DNA of 64,000 nucleotides from Zhengitettix transpicula. Lineage: Eukaryota; Arthropoda; Insecta; Orthoptera; Tetrigidae. The position numbers and the translations under genes were made by a program. The stretch lies in assembly GCA_037074705.1 (NCBI GenBank), contig CM073591.1:77110532-77174531 (forward strand), in the 5' to 3' direction. How positions within the stretch are numbered: the stretch's first letter is position 1; each line of letters opens with the position of its first letter. Shown here one piece after another: positions 51,976 to 63,631 of the stretch. The notes beneath the pieces are model-generated. The model did no database searches, had not been told where the DNA came from, and saw only the letters and a program-made list of their open reading frames with translations.

Positions 51976-54381
51976 AAATGAAAGATATTGTGTCTTGTGT
52001 AGGACAATTTCTCACAAAGTGAACTGCACTGTTAACAATATTATATCATATTTTGGAAGTTCACATTTGCTTGATTCTTGGTACGCTGAAAATTCTCATG
52101 AAGCCTAAATGATAAAGCAGAAAGGCGGAATGTAACATGTAAAATATATCTGAATCAGAAACGGTTGGTTGACGAAACTATCCTGTGCCGTGTGGGTTGG
52201 AAAGAAATTTAACATTTTAAACTGTATCCAAATAATCAATTTATATGGTTATAAGTATTAACAAAATCAGGGGTTGTATAGAGCAAAAATTGTTTGGTAT
52301 TTACGTACAACGAAGTGCATTTTTCACGAGTAGCGACATAAATCTGTAGATTCGGTATTTTTAATTTTTTTATTTTCCGTATTATTCATATTAAACTAAT
52401 TAGTATTTTCTTCATATAGGAAAATTATCATGTCATTGCATTAGTCTGCAATTAGATCAAATGTATTTTACACCGTCCCCGAGCTCTGATTTGTTGCATT
52501 AATATAAATGTTCAGAGCTACATTCCATAAATAAAACCGTAGATTGTATAAATCGCTATTTATTTGTTCATCAATAATAATTGTTTCATTTATGGTGTCC
52601 CATCCTCCTTTCAGTTCAAATTATGATAGCTTCCAATTATCCGCTCAATATATTTTGTTGTTGGATGTATTCCTATTCGTTATTTTTCACAGAATATAAT
52701 TTATCAATATGTACAAGAAAATTTCCCAGAGCGTCCTTCTTTATGTGCGTATTTTCATTTCCAATTAAAAGCCTGATGAATGGTTAACTAGGCTCTGTAC
52801 AAGTGTTTGAAGCTGACAACGCTATTACTTTTCCTAGTCGATTTCTAGAATGAATCAGCTTTACAGAAGACACAATTATTAACCATGATAATTTATTATA
52901 AATACATTCGTTAATTACGATCTCTTTCATAATAAGAGAATCTCCGCGAATCGTAACCCTCTGCATTTAAAATGATATAATACGTATTATCGCCTTCAAA
53001 TTGATACTAAACGAAAAATACGTTTCATTATCTGAAAGACAACGCACTCTCATCCGTGTGACCTCTATTTAATGTTTACGAAATAAACTGTCCCACTTTA
53101 TGTATTCCACTAGGTACGTTCAGAATTTAGGTTCCGTAGGCAAATTGAAATTAATGAAAATAAATACTTTATTGCGTTTTCAACTAAATGTCATACAAGA
53201 GGTTCATCGAATGGACACAATTTACAAATGGTCCGATAAGAAATTTCGTCATTTTCCGCACATCTGACTGACTGACCTGATATATTGAAAAAAAATTAAC
53301 TATTCGTAAGGACGTAGAGAATAAATTTATTAATAATAGATAACCATTTATTTTTTATAACAAAAGAATAAGAGATGTAATATATACAATATCCTGGTTT
53401 CGCCAGACAAAGTAACAGTAAGAGAAATATGTAGCAACAGTTAACTTGAAAATTGGTGTTTGATTATATTTAGTTACAGATATAATTAGAAGAGATAGTT
53501 CGTGTAGATAGAAAGTTGAACTTGATTTTGAAGTACGAATAGGGAAACGAGAAGCAACGCGAAATGAATTATGGGCATAGCTTTTCCCTCAACAGAGGAG
53601 AAATAACGGGTAAAATGGAAGATAGAAAGACAAGGCTTACTGAGAAAGGATAGCAGTATTAAAAATAACACGATGAAAGAAAGCATGTATCAGATACGTC
53701 CAATACATGCTACCGTAATATTCACTTGCCTTATCAAATGACACTTCTTCATCCAACTTCAGCTTACATACTGACCTCAATACTCCATATGTAGCAGACG
53801 TCTTCAAAGATAAAAATCGTAAACACCATACTAAACTTCTAACCCATCCGAATCGACTACTAGATCCATTAATACAACCAACTGACAACCGAAGACTGAA
53901 GAGATGCTGGCCAATAGACTGCAATAGAAACTGAGGTGGCGTTGTTGGACCCTCACCTCTCCACGACATCAGTACAAGACACTTTTATTAAATTGTACAT
54001 GTTATCAAATTAACTTAAAGATCATATGTAATCTGATTGCTAATAAAAGCTATTAAAAAAATATGAGTGTGTTTGAGGAGGATTACTGAAATAATTAAAT
54101 AAGGAGATTGAGGTTGAACCGAAAATATATACGTTCCGGTAATTGCCTGTAAATTATGTTGAAAGCTCCTGGAAAAGTGTGTATAGTTGTACAACCGCAT
54201 CTACGGCGGCCGATAGACTAATATTCATATTGAACTAATCTTTTAATATAGATAGTAAGAAATATTAGCCATGTAGTCTACGTCATTGGTCTGGAAACAT
54301 ACAAGCCAAGGGGATAACAGTGTGGTTAGGTTTGTGCACTTTCACTTGTCAGTATAGTATATATCTTCGAGAACAACTAAC

Positions 54382-57317
54382 CTTGGACTGATGCTGTCCG
54401 TAGATGGGTTCGCCCCCAGGACTTCCAGCAGTAGTAGTTGAGCTGGGACTTCCATCCGAAAGTCTCTGCCTCTGCACAGGCAGGACGTTGGGTTTACCGT
54501 ACTCGTTGGTCATCTTTGTCGCCTGCCAGCCTGGAGATGCTCCGGGTGGTGCCGACACGCGTCCGGAAGGAATGTCCTGACGATGGGGGCGTACATCGTG
54601 CACCGAAGAAACAATAGTAGACGTGGAAGATATGGAGCTGGCGTCGGTTCCCAACTGATTCCTACCGCGTAGGCCTGGAGGACTGTGGTAATATGCATTC
54701 TTTGGCATCATATGTTGGTACATCTCATCAGGAATCTGAATGTGTATGTTCTGATTAATTCTCGGGTCCTTACTGGCATCCACAGCGCTTTTCTCCGATT
54801 GCATCACCTGTTTGTTGGCGTACACATTCTCCGCTGTAACGCTCTTGGGACTGGCCTGCACTCTCGAAATCGTTCGTTTCGGATCCGACGGAACCGGTGG
54901 CAACGACTGGTAATTCCTTTGCTGTCTCCTTCCGGCGAAATGGTTGTCGTCATTAGGTATAGGTGACGGAACAACTGTAGGAGTGAGGCTACGTCTGATG
55001 CTCTCTAGACGCTCTTCCACTATCATCGATGTCTGAGGAATATTCCTAGAAGGTATTTCGGCGTTCTTTCTGGCTGGTGAGAGACTCTTAGCCCGCGATG
55101 GAAGTGGGGGCAAGGGCTTCTTCTGCTGTTGCTCGTCGTCGAATATACTCGAATCCGATTTTTTGTTCTTCGAAGAATTGTACATATTTTGTTTCGTAGG
55201 AGAATCAGTATGTTTAGATAAGAACGCAGTTTCGACCATTGGAGGAGGAGACGTCGAGATTGGTTTGACTCTCGAGTGATTAGAGGTCAAAGAATTTTTC
55301 TTGGAAAGTAAAGGTTTCATAGACTGTGGATCATCCTTCGCGCTAGTGCTGCTTCTGTAGTATGTCGGTCCCTTTTGCTGCTTAAGTGGTGTGAAATTGA
55401 GGGTTTTACCCTGCGACCTGTCCTCACTCTGACTTCTGCGGCGAGCGTCGCCACGCTGACTGGAGAAGAGACTGGTGGCTGGAGAGAGCAGACGCTTGAA
55501 AGCGCTACCAGACGCAGCCTTTGGTTTAGGCGGTGGCTGTTCAGTCTTGTTACCACCGCTTCCTCTTTCTGGAACCGCTTTTCGCAGTTGCGGCTGAGTT
55601 TCTTTCGAAGAGGACTCCGGCATTATGATATACGAAGTTGTAGACTTGAGCTCTTCTTTTAACTTTTGTCGCAGTCTTTCCGTTTCCTGAGCGTCACTGT
55701 CGGAGTCTTCAGTATCGTCGTCGAACGTATGATCTTCGATTCTACGTCTGTCGTAATCGACTGTTTCGTTTCGCGGTTTCGGCTGTGGCGGTTTTGCGGT
55801 CACCACGGTCCTCACTACTGTCTTTCCGTTCTCCTCGAAGTCCTTCTGGCCGGGGTATCTCACCAACCTCGGTGGTTTCTTGGGTGGTGTGCGCCTGGTT
55901 TCCTTCTCTTCTGAAAGTCTCTCTATGAGCTGTGTCGTCCAAGATACTTTCTGAGGTTTGGGAAGTGGTTTATGATTATCGACGATGGCGGTATCTTTTA
56001 TTGGTTCTTCCCGTTTTGTTAAAGCCACAGGCGGAGAAAAACATGGTGAAGAATCATTGTCTGCTTCGTCGTCTGCAAATGAATCTGCGTAAGGTATATT
56101 ATCGTCAGACTTTGAAGACGGAGTCACCACAGCTTCTTCTGTGGACTGATCTGGAGAATTCTTAACGTCCAAAGGCAAGTCCTTGATCGTCAGGCTGTTG
56201 GCCCGCTCCTGTTTGACGCCGATTTCCGCCGAAACGACCACTGCGTTTTCTGTCTTAGGGGAGTGTGATACGACGACCTGGAACTCTGTCTGCGCCTCGG
56301 TGGCCGCTTCCTCTGCACTCTTTCGCCAGACAGCAGGGTCGGTGCCCTCAGCGAAGAAAAACGCTTCCCTGCGGCGGCGGTTTACTTCGGGACTGGCTGT
56401 CGGGAGCTCGGATCTTAGAGTTTCTACCGTCGAGGACCGTAACTTTGTGGACAGATTCTGTTGTAGCTGTTCGATGTTGCTATGGCTCTGCGCTAGTCTG
56501 GACTGCGCAGCAGCCTCCGAGGCCGCCTCTGCGCCGCTCGTCGTGCCGTCGTGTTCCTCCGCGTCCTCAGCGAAAGCGACACGTTTTTTTCTTTTACCTT
56601 TAACAGGCGCCTTATCTCTCTGATCTTCTACCCTGTTACTATTTTCCGGGTCTTTACGATGAGTGTTTTCGCTACGGTCTAAACCGTTGATCTGTATTAA
56701 TCCTTTTTTCTTATCAGAAACGTCTGTTTCTGCGTCCTTTCTCACGTCAATCACACTTTTCTCAACAGTCTTATTCGTATCCTTTCCTCTATTCTGGTTT
56801 TCATTACTAGACACGTCGGGAAAAATAAACACTTTCGCGTCGTTTAGAGTGTTATCCACAGGAACTTCCGTTGTGCCATTCACCAAGTTCTCCGCGAATA
56901 CCTCACCGCCTGGAGGTGAAATTTCAATATTTTCTACGGAAATGGAATCTTTACTGTATGTAGAAGACGAGAAATTTCTGATTGCGCTCGTGGATTTCAG
57001 AATACTACCTCGAGAACTTCTCGAACGCTCATGAACGGTGTCTTTGGTATCGCCTATCAGGGATTTCTGTGGAAAATCTCTAGAGGAAATATAACTTTTC
57101 TGATGAAATACTTTCTGAATCGTCGAAGAAATATTTATCTCGGTCCGAAAGATATTAGCTCCAACTTCGTTACTGAATTCTGCCGCCAGGGATGGATCTG
57201 AACCGTGGTTTGCTTCTACAACTCCATTTACAGTCGCCTCTAGTGGTACATCGGCTTCAGATCCAGAATTGTTGTCATGATCGCGATCCATGAGACGAAA
57301 GTCTGGCTGCCAGCCTC
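54382..57317 (-). CDS. Exon 1 of those seen: large low-complexity exon, about 970 residues from the first ATG
   Basis: A 2.9-kb open exon. It follows an acceptor (TTTTGTTTCAG) at 57318 and ends at the donor AAG|GTTAGT at 54382, in phase 0. The ATG at 57289-57291 starts about 970 residues. The frame is also open for eight codons upstream to the acceptor (GWQPDFRL), so this may be an internal exon whose ATG is not the start. Composition is Ser/Pro/Lys/Glu-rich with acidic patches. RVxF-like PP1-docking motifs are visible: KKRVAF near residue 237 and KVSW near 448. SH3-type proline motifs include PPKKPPRL (about 469), KPPQPKPR (about 500) and KPLPPLPSR (about 725). A charged helix-prone stretch near residues 536-550 could be a short coiled coil. 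I see no enzyme domain. I do not recognise the family. Lines read in other frames over this exon are shadows. Confidence 0.9.
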
Positions 57318-60300
57318 CTGAAACAAAATGGGAATAATTTATTAATATATAGCACGTAAAATACGCTAATTGTAATGTTAATTTAACCGAAATAACTTGT
57401 TAATATGGAAATATTCCAAGTTTTTCCGTTCCTCAGCATATTATAGATTCGTTTATGTTCCGTACATGTATACTTGAACTTGAAGTTATGCATATTGTTT
57501 AAACTAATGTTCAAATGATAGGTTAATGACAGTAATCGGTCAGATCTTCATATTGCATCCGATTTTTATTAAATTCATCAGTAAGCCATGTATATTTTCA
57601 TAGCATATTGAAGTCATTAATTTGGGGTATAATAATATGGTATCTGATTGTCTTTCTTTGAATATTGTAGATCCAGCCTTCGAGTCTTAAATTTGCATCC
57701 TAAAACAATATCTTTGCTTTATATAGACCAATTATTCAGTTATGTCATGAAGAAATATTCAAACGAAATTTAAATATGAAAATTGTAGTATAACGTGGGA
57801 TAGGTCATTCAAACTAATATGATCTATTAACCAAAATATCAATAACAATATTTAATTCTTTAATTCCTCAAAGAAGTTCAGCAACATTTTCTCGCGAGAT
57901 AAATTATATAAATATTTTTAAGTCTTTAGTATTGTTAAAAATGCTGGCATTTATTTAACTATATTTAAGTAACATATTATTATTAAATTTTTCTTTTCAT
58001 AAATAACTGCATTTTATAGAACGATAAAACTAAATATATTTCGTTTTACTTTACAATCTTATCTGATAAATATACAAACAAACTTCTAGTAAATATTCAA
58101 ATTACTTGATTGAATTAAGAATCAGCTATACATTTGAAGAAATGAAAAAAAAATCGGTTAAGATGATCGTCTGTTTTCAATATTACCATAACAATGACAC
58201 ATTCAGTCCATTCAGATCTTTGAATTGTCGCGTTATTACAAACGGGAATCATTATAAATTGTTTTTTTTAACTATATTATAAGAAATTCTAGTTGTTTAT
58301 ACGTGTATAGCGGAATCTGTGCTGTTAGCTTATAACGTATTCTACGGAAGATTCCATTTTAACCACATCACGATTGTAGCATCCAATTGAGACTGCAAAA
58401 TGTAATAAAATAATTTCTGGTTCGTTGACTATCAGACTATACTGAATTGGTTCTCACTACAACGGGGCAATAATATTTTGTAACAAGTAAGTGGTACGTA
58501 CAAATCCGTCTACAGATAAAGATCAGCTGATTGACACCACTGTAACCCCTTTCATAAGGATCCCCAACACGTGAAAATAACGGAAATATACATGTATAAA
58601 GGAGTTTCTTCACCGCAGATGAGATTCACGACTAGCCTATATTATCAGTCGTTGGAACTCAAATGATTACATCAGTCTGGCTTTGTATCATTCTTGAGGA
58701 ACAACATTCAAAAACGGAACCAAAGTCGTTCATCCTCAACCAACAAATATAACTTCTATTTTTAAGAAGAGCAATTGAAAGTATTTTTGGCGCATTCTTT
58801 CGCAAGAAAAAGTTAACTATATTTATAAATAACTGAATATGACGTCAAATCTTTACAAATAGCCAAAACCTTATTTTTAGTTAAAAACAAAAACTATTTG
58901 AAAAAAATTTCAAATATTTTTAAATGATCCGCTAACAGTGTGGGTACTGTTATTCAGTATTTTATTTTATCGTTCAATTTATTTTTCCAACATGATTAGC
59001 GTTACTAGTGTTTTACAGTAAAACTAATCTTTGTGATCCTCATAAAATTAATCCCAAGGTAACAGATATGGGAACGAGAGTTCGATTCAACACCATCTTT
59101 TCGTGTTCGAGAATTCCTGCCACGTAAAAGAATTGGAAAATTTTCTGATGGTCTCTTAGATTCTAAGAAACTATTCGATGCTGAGGTTTCATTCTAAAAT
59201 TGTAAAACACACGGATGAAATTATGTTAAAATGTGGGAACCATTTTTGGGAGAAACTATGAAATGACGACGTTTCTGCGCCACAATACTTATCGGAGTAT
59301 CGTATAAAGCATCATCCACCCGTTCGTTCATTCCAACCAGAAGAATTTGTTTACACATTGTGAAACGTCAGTTCCAGTGCCATTATGATGATATCGTAAC
59401 ATGAAAATATTTCCTCAAGAGACAAGAACATTGGTGTATACAATTTATGACAGTCTATTGACAATAGCGAAGGATTTGATTGTATTCAGCATTCCTATTT
59501 CTCTTACACTACATTCTCGTCCATTAAAATGAACACATTTTTCACCAGCTATGTTCATTCTCTGTACGCCTTGATTTTACTCCACAATGTCGCCAACACA
59601 AGGTCACTCAAATAAACAACATTTTATTAAGTAGTAACTTCGTTGTTGTTTCCTGCTTCGCTCAAGGGCATGGCACACGTGAGATTCAATGTCACATTAT
59701 AGAGTAGCAGATTATTAGTGATTATGTCTGTTTCATACGAAACATATATAGGCCTATATTTATTGACCTATCCTCCAATTAAATATGGATTCATGAAGAT
59801 GAATCATGTACGAAGAGATCCTTTTAAAACATAAATATTTGCTTGGAAATTAGTTGTCAGGTAGGCTACAAATAAATTCATTATAGCGACAGAAAACTGA
59901 GATTCTTCAAATCTCTCTCTCAGATTCACTCACACACACTTTCCCTTTAAATGTTCAAATAAATTTCAATTCAAACACTAAAAACATACATCAAGACTTA
60001 TGTTTAAGGGGATTATATAAAATAGGTAATCGTTTTTTAATTTTGTGATTGGAAAGCTTTTCTTTGAAAATTAATTATATGATAATTATTTTTATGAATC
60101 ATATGTAATAAAAATAACATATAATATATTGGAATTTATACAGACACGAATGTTTTTGGAGTGAAATAAAATAAAATTTTCAATCGACAATGAATATTTG
60201 TTACTTACGTTCTACTTAATTCAAATCATAGGCTAGGAAGTTAACTTAATTAGTGTAGTTGGACTACGTGATTTGCTATAGGACTGTGATATGAAAAATA

Positions 60301-60907
60301 TTCGAAACATATGTATGTATCTATGAGTTGCGTTGATGATATAACGGGAAAATGTTAGGTCAAAAACATTTCCGCCGAGATTGGTTCGAAACGTACATTT
60401 GCGAACGTCGTTTCTCCGACCAGAACAAACAGCACCAGCAAAGGCGGTTCAACGTTCTTCTTTATTTCACGATAAGATATCTATTGCTCCACATCGACAT
60501 TCCAATCTTCTTTGATGCAATTGTATTTTAGTTTGTACGGAAATAAATTTTTCTATGTTGATATATTTCAGTTTCTTGAGAAGTTTTAGTTTCTTGCGTA
60601 ACCATATGAGATTATTTGTCTGCTCTGCGACATCCCTTATGTAGCAGCCCGTGTTTCAATTTATTATCATTTAAGCCTTGAATGACGATGATGATGTATT
60701 CGATATTTCTTCAAAATAAATATTCATATTTATATAATTTACAATTTGATCAGTCAGTACTTGACGGTAAGTAATAATTAATTAGTTAAAGAATATTTTC
60801 TTCTAAATTTTAAATTTCACAGTAAGTCAGTTTAAGTACCAGCTATTTGAGGGTAATCCTCATTAGGACAATTTTACCATTATAGCCTATGAAGAGTAAG
60901 AAATGGA
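57318..60907. other. DNA upstream of exon 1, probably intron
   Basis: AT-rich with no long open frame on either strand. I found no promoter and no upstream exon, although exon 1 looks internal. Confidence 0.5.
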
Positions 60908-61130
60908 GGATATCAAGGAAGCTAAGTGTCAACTAGGGCTCCTGGCTATAGTTATGAATCCCGTATTTGCCTAAAGGTGATGCAGGAAAACCCCCAATAG
61001 AAACTTACATCAGGTGGGTCGGACTTTCAGTACTTGTCCCACTTCCGATAACGACAGGTGGAGTTTGTTGTCATTCAAGATTCCACCACATTTGGAGGCA
61101 ACTGACCAATTGTCCCAATTTGAATATCGT
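60908..61130 (-). mobile_element. R1 copy, first of a minus-strand head-to-tail group
   Basis: Blocks ATCAAGGAAGCTAAG, CTAGGGCTCC, GATGCAGG, CATCAGGTGGGTCGGAC and ACTTGTCCCAC identify R1 in minus orientation. It is followed directly by a T-run and the 3' end of the next copy. Confidence 0.7.
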
Positions 61131-61135
61131 ACAAC

Positions 61136-61940
61136 GTTTTTTTTAATGATAGACTGCATAAGAGTAATTCACGCTGTGGACTGTAACATTTAATAGCATA
61201 GAATTGAATGGAAAGTGAGACTGCGAAAGGGAGACCAATGTAGCCAAGAACAAACTCGTGCCTCCGGGCTGTATTTTTAAGGATCTATCATGGCATTTGC
61301 CTAATTGTCATAGGGAGAAAACCATACTTGTTCCACGTTTCGAGTTAAACGTGGGTTATAGTGATGGGTGACTATGTGTAACAGAAATTTATGGAAAATA
61401 CTGTGATAGTAACTATTTGAAAGAATTTTGGAGTAGAGATTACTTTCTAGTGGCTGTTTCATTTGATCTAAACAAATGAATAGGTACCGATAATAAAGAC
61501 GTAAAATCTGAGTATTACATCATTTAGACCCTAAGTACACTACTGTTACAACCGTTTCAAAACTTTTATTATCCAGAATTGGAATGAATGACTTAAGCTA
61601 CGTACAGTCAAGAATCTCGAGTTAAACGTGAGTTATAGGAATGGGTGACTGTGTGTGTGTGACAGACCACAGGTTTGATCAGGGGTGAGAGGCTACAATG
61701 GAGCTATTACAATAATCCCAGACTGTTAAAGAGCAGGGGTTGGCCAGCGGCTGACCTGACCAGATTTGGGAAACAGTTGGTCGATTGGTCCAATGAGAAC
61801 ATCTTACCGCAATGCCAAAATCTGCGAACCCGGAACATACACCCACCCCTCAAAACCTGCCATAGGTGTCACGGCTTGTTTAGATTCCATGGTTTAAAGC
61901 CAAGAACAGAAAAATCTCAAAACGGGAAGTGATCCATTTC
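61136..61940 (-). mobile_element. R1 copy split by a ~410-base insertion
   Basis: The 3' part (61136-61343) runs from TTTTTTTAATGATAGACTGC to TACTTGTTCCAC. The 5' part resumes near 61753 (CTGACCTGACCAG) and continues through GCGAACCCGGAACATACACC to about 61940. The intervening 61344-61752 segment is found again, without R1, at 63256-63631. The 85-codon plus ORF (61675-61932) reads across the junction and is not a gene. Confidence 0.65.
61394..61743. repeat. Dispersed duplicate D2, copy 1 (inside an R1 element)
   Basis: About 350 bases run from GAAAATACTGTGATAGTAAC to GAGCAGGGGTTGG. It is closely repeated at 63256-63631, including GTACCGATAATAAAGACG and AATCTCGAGTTAAACGTGAG. The AGTTAAACGTGRGTTATAG block occurs once more just before it (about 61350), an internal direct repeat. 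Because copy 1 interrupts an R1 copy, the duplicated unit is probably a mobile element. Confidence 0.7.
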
Positions 61941-61949
61941 TTTCGGCAA

Positions 61950-62045
61950 CTATTTTTTTAGAGTAACAGGCTACATGCGGGTAATCCACATGGTATGAAT
62001 TCCCCTATAATAGCGTAGGAAGGGATTTGAAAGGGAGAGTTCTCG
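61950..62045 (-). mobile_element. R1 copy, 3' end only
   Basis: It begins with a T-run and AGAGTAACAGGCTACATGC, then GGTAATCCACATGG and ATAGCGTAGGAAGGG. Only the 3' end of R1 is present. Third member of the tandem minus-strand group. Confidence 0.6.
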
Positions 62046-63255
62046 ATCGATATTTCTACTTGATATGACTTCAATGATTTGAGAGATAATCTATTTACAG
62101 ACAAAAGTATGTAAAGATGCCAAAAAAATCGGTCCGTGTGGTTTACTCTTAAAAGCGCATCGACGTGAAAGCAGGTTCAACACTGTGTTAAAAGCATTGT
62201 TAGGGCATTCGGTTGAGTTCTCGTTTAATACTTAAGTAATTGGACGATTTGCATTTCTAGCACAAAGAATATTCACATAACGTGCACATTTAAACTAATA
62301 TTGAACGAATAATTAAATGTGTATATTCTCAAGAACACCGATAGATCTTGATAAGAAGGAACCAAAACACAGACTTATGAAATCTAAATTTACTCATTTT
62401 AATGGCAAGAAATAATTTTCTTACAGAAACTGTTCGAAACACTGGTGTCTTTAATGCCTTTGAAGCCATTGTTAATAACTACAGCTCTTCCGATTCAATA
62501 GGTGTTACAGCTGTGCGAAGCAATATGGCAGAAGGCAGAGCTTACAAATTACCTTACAAATTGAAAAAAAGTACCGATACGATACTTAATGTTTAGTGGA
62601 AACGACCAACTGTAAACGAGTTATTTTTAGTAGTGCTGCCTTATTGCACAGCCAACCACGCAGAATGAGACAGTATCACACTTTCTGCTGTGTGTCTCAA
62701 GTTTCAGACTGTGAAAGTGGAAATATAGTTTTGTTTTATGGTGCTCTAAGTTACTTTATGTGTACCTAATTATTGGTTATAATTATATGGATGTCATGTT
62801 TCCGTTTCTTGTAATACTAAGAAAAATAACACTTGTTCAATTCGTGGACAGAGGGCGGTCAACGCCTAGGAAAGGCGTAGCCTTTTAGAATACCACAGGA
62901 CCCCACCACGGCAAACAACCGCGCATAAAACCTTAGTTGTTCTATATCGTTGCTATTCATTTCAGAAATCAGTAAATTTTTGGTAATGAGGAAAACCTCA
63001 AATGTGAATTTTAAACCGTCAACCATGGTTCTTATCTAACCTATAAAACTCATATTTTTATCCGATTTCATTGGTAATAGATTCAGAACATTCTGGCTAT
63101 CGTAACTGAATTATGATCCATTTTCCATAAATGCTTTTGGCATTATTTAATTTATAGCTAACAGAAATTAACTTCATAGAAAATACTGTTTATTTATTTA
63201 TTGAGGTTTATAATGGTCGCATCGACATCGTGGGCATTGGTGACCCGTAAATACC
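62046..63255. other. Non-coding, nothing firm
   Basis: Contains a 64-codon plus ORF (62402-62596) with no motif. A GC-richer patch at 62845-62930 holds a short inverted GCCTAGGAAAGGC. Confidence 0.45.
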
Positions 63256-63631
63256 GAAAATACTGTGACAATAACTATTTGAAAGAATTTTCGAGTAGTA
63301 ATTATTTTATATTTATATAAAGTGTTTGCCACTTTCGAATGGGTGTTTTATTCGATCTAACAATAGAACAAGTACCGATAATAAAGACGTAAAATCTGAG
63401 TGTTAAATAATTTAGACCCTAAGTTCACTAAAGTTACAACCGTTTCGAAACTATTATTATCCAGAATTGGAATTAATGACTTAAGCTACGTACAGTCAAG
63501 AATCTCGAGTTAAACGTGAGTTATAGGGATGGGCGACTTAGTGTATGTGACAGACCACAGGCTTGATCAGGGGTGAGAGGCTACAATGGAACTATTACAA
63601 TAACCCCAGACTGTTAAAGAGCAGGGGTTGG
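63256..63631. repeat. Dispersed duplicate D2, copy 2
   Basis: Same orientation as copy 1 and about 1.9 kb away. It carries about 25 extra AT-rich bases near 63305 and scattered substitutions. The similarity ends at the same GCAGGGGTTGG as copy 1, which supports a defined element boundary there. Confidence 0.7.

Larger units (their letters stand above)
47358..54381. other. Intron between exons 1 and 2
   Basis: 7.0 kb, AT-rich. Contains the reduced foldback copy at 51.9 kb and a possible SINE relic at 50.3 kb. The 110-codon minus frame at 53637-53969 has no motif. No further exon seen. Confidence 0.65.
36381..57317 (-). other. Span of a five-exon gene for a disordered scaffold-like protein (both ends incomplete)
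   Basis: This is the only strongly supported gene. Five minus-strand exons, each open in one frame and bounded by AG acceptors and GT donors, join with matching phases to about 3.9 kb of coding sequence (about 1,300 residues). Introns are about 7.0, 3.2, 5.9 and 0.9 kb. The product is mostly low complexity (Ser, Pro, Lys, Glu), with no transmembrane segment and no globular domain that I recognise. It has three RVxF-like motifs, several PxxP motifs, tyrosine motifs and one short helical stretch. By inference it is a cytoplasmic scaffold or adaptor that binds PP1 and SH3/SH2 proteins near the cytoskeleton or junctions. The true N terminus probably lies beyond the right edge. The 3' end is either the duplicated exon near 36.8 kb, a distant exon near 24 kb, or outside the window. 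Confidence 0.85.

Noticed and set aside
53637..53969. 110-codon minus ORF in intron 1
   Set aside because: No motif and no splice sites that would keep the phase between exons 1 and 2.
55375..57034. Long plus-strand ORFs across the large exon
   Set aside because: They are antisense shadows of the well-supported minus-strand exon.
61675..61932. 85-codon plus-strand ORF
   Set aside because: It reads across the junction between D2 and R1, so it is a composite of repeats.
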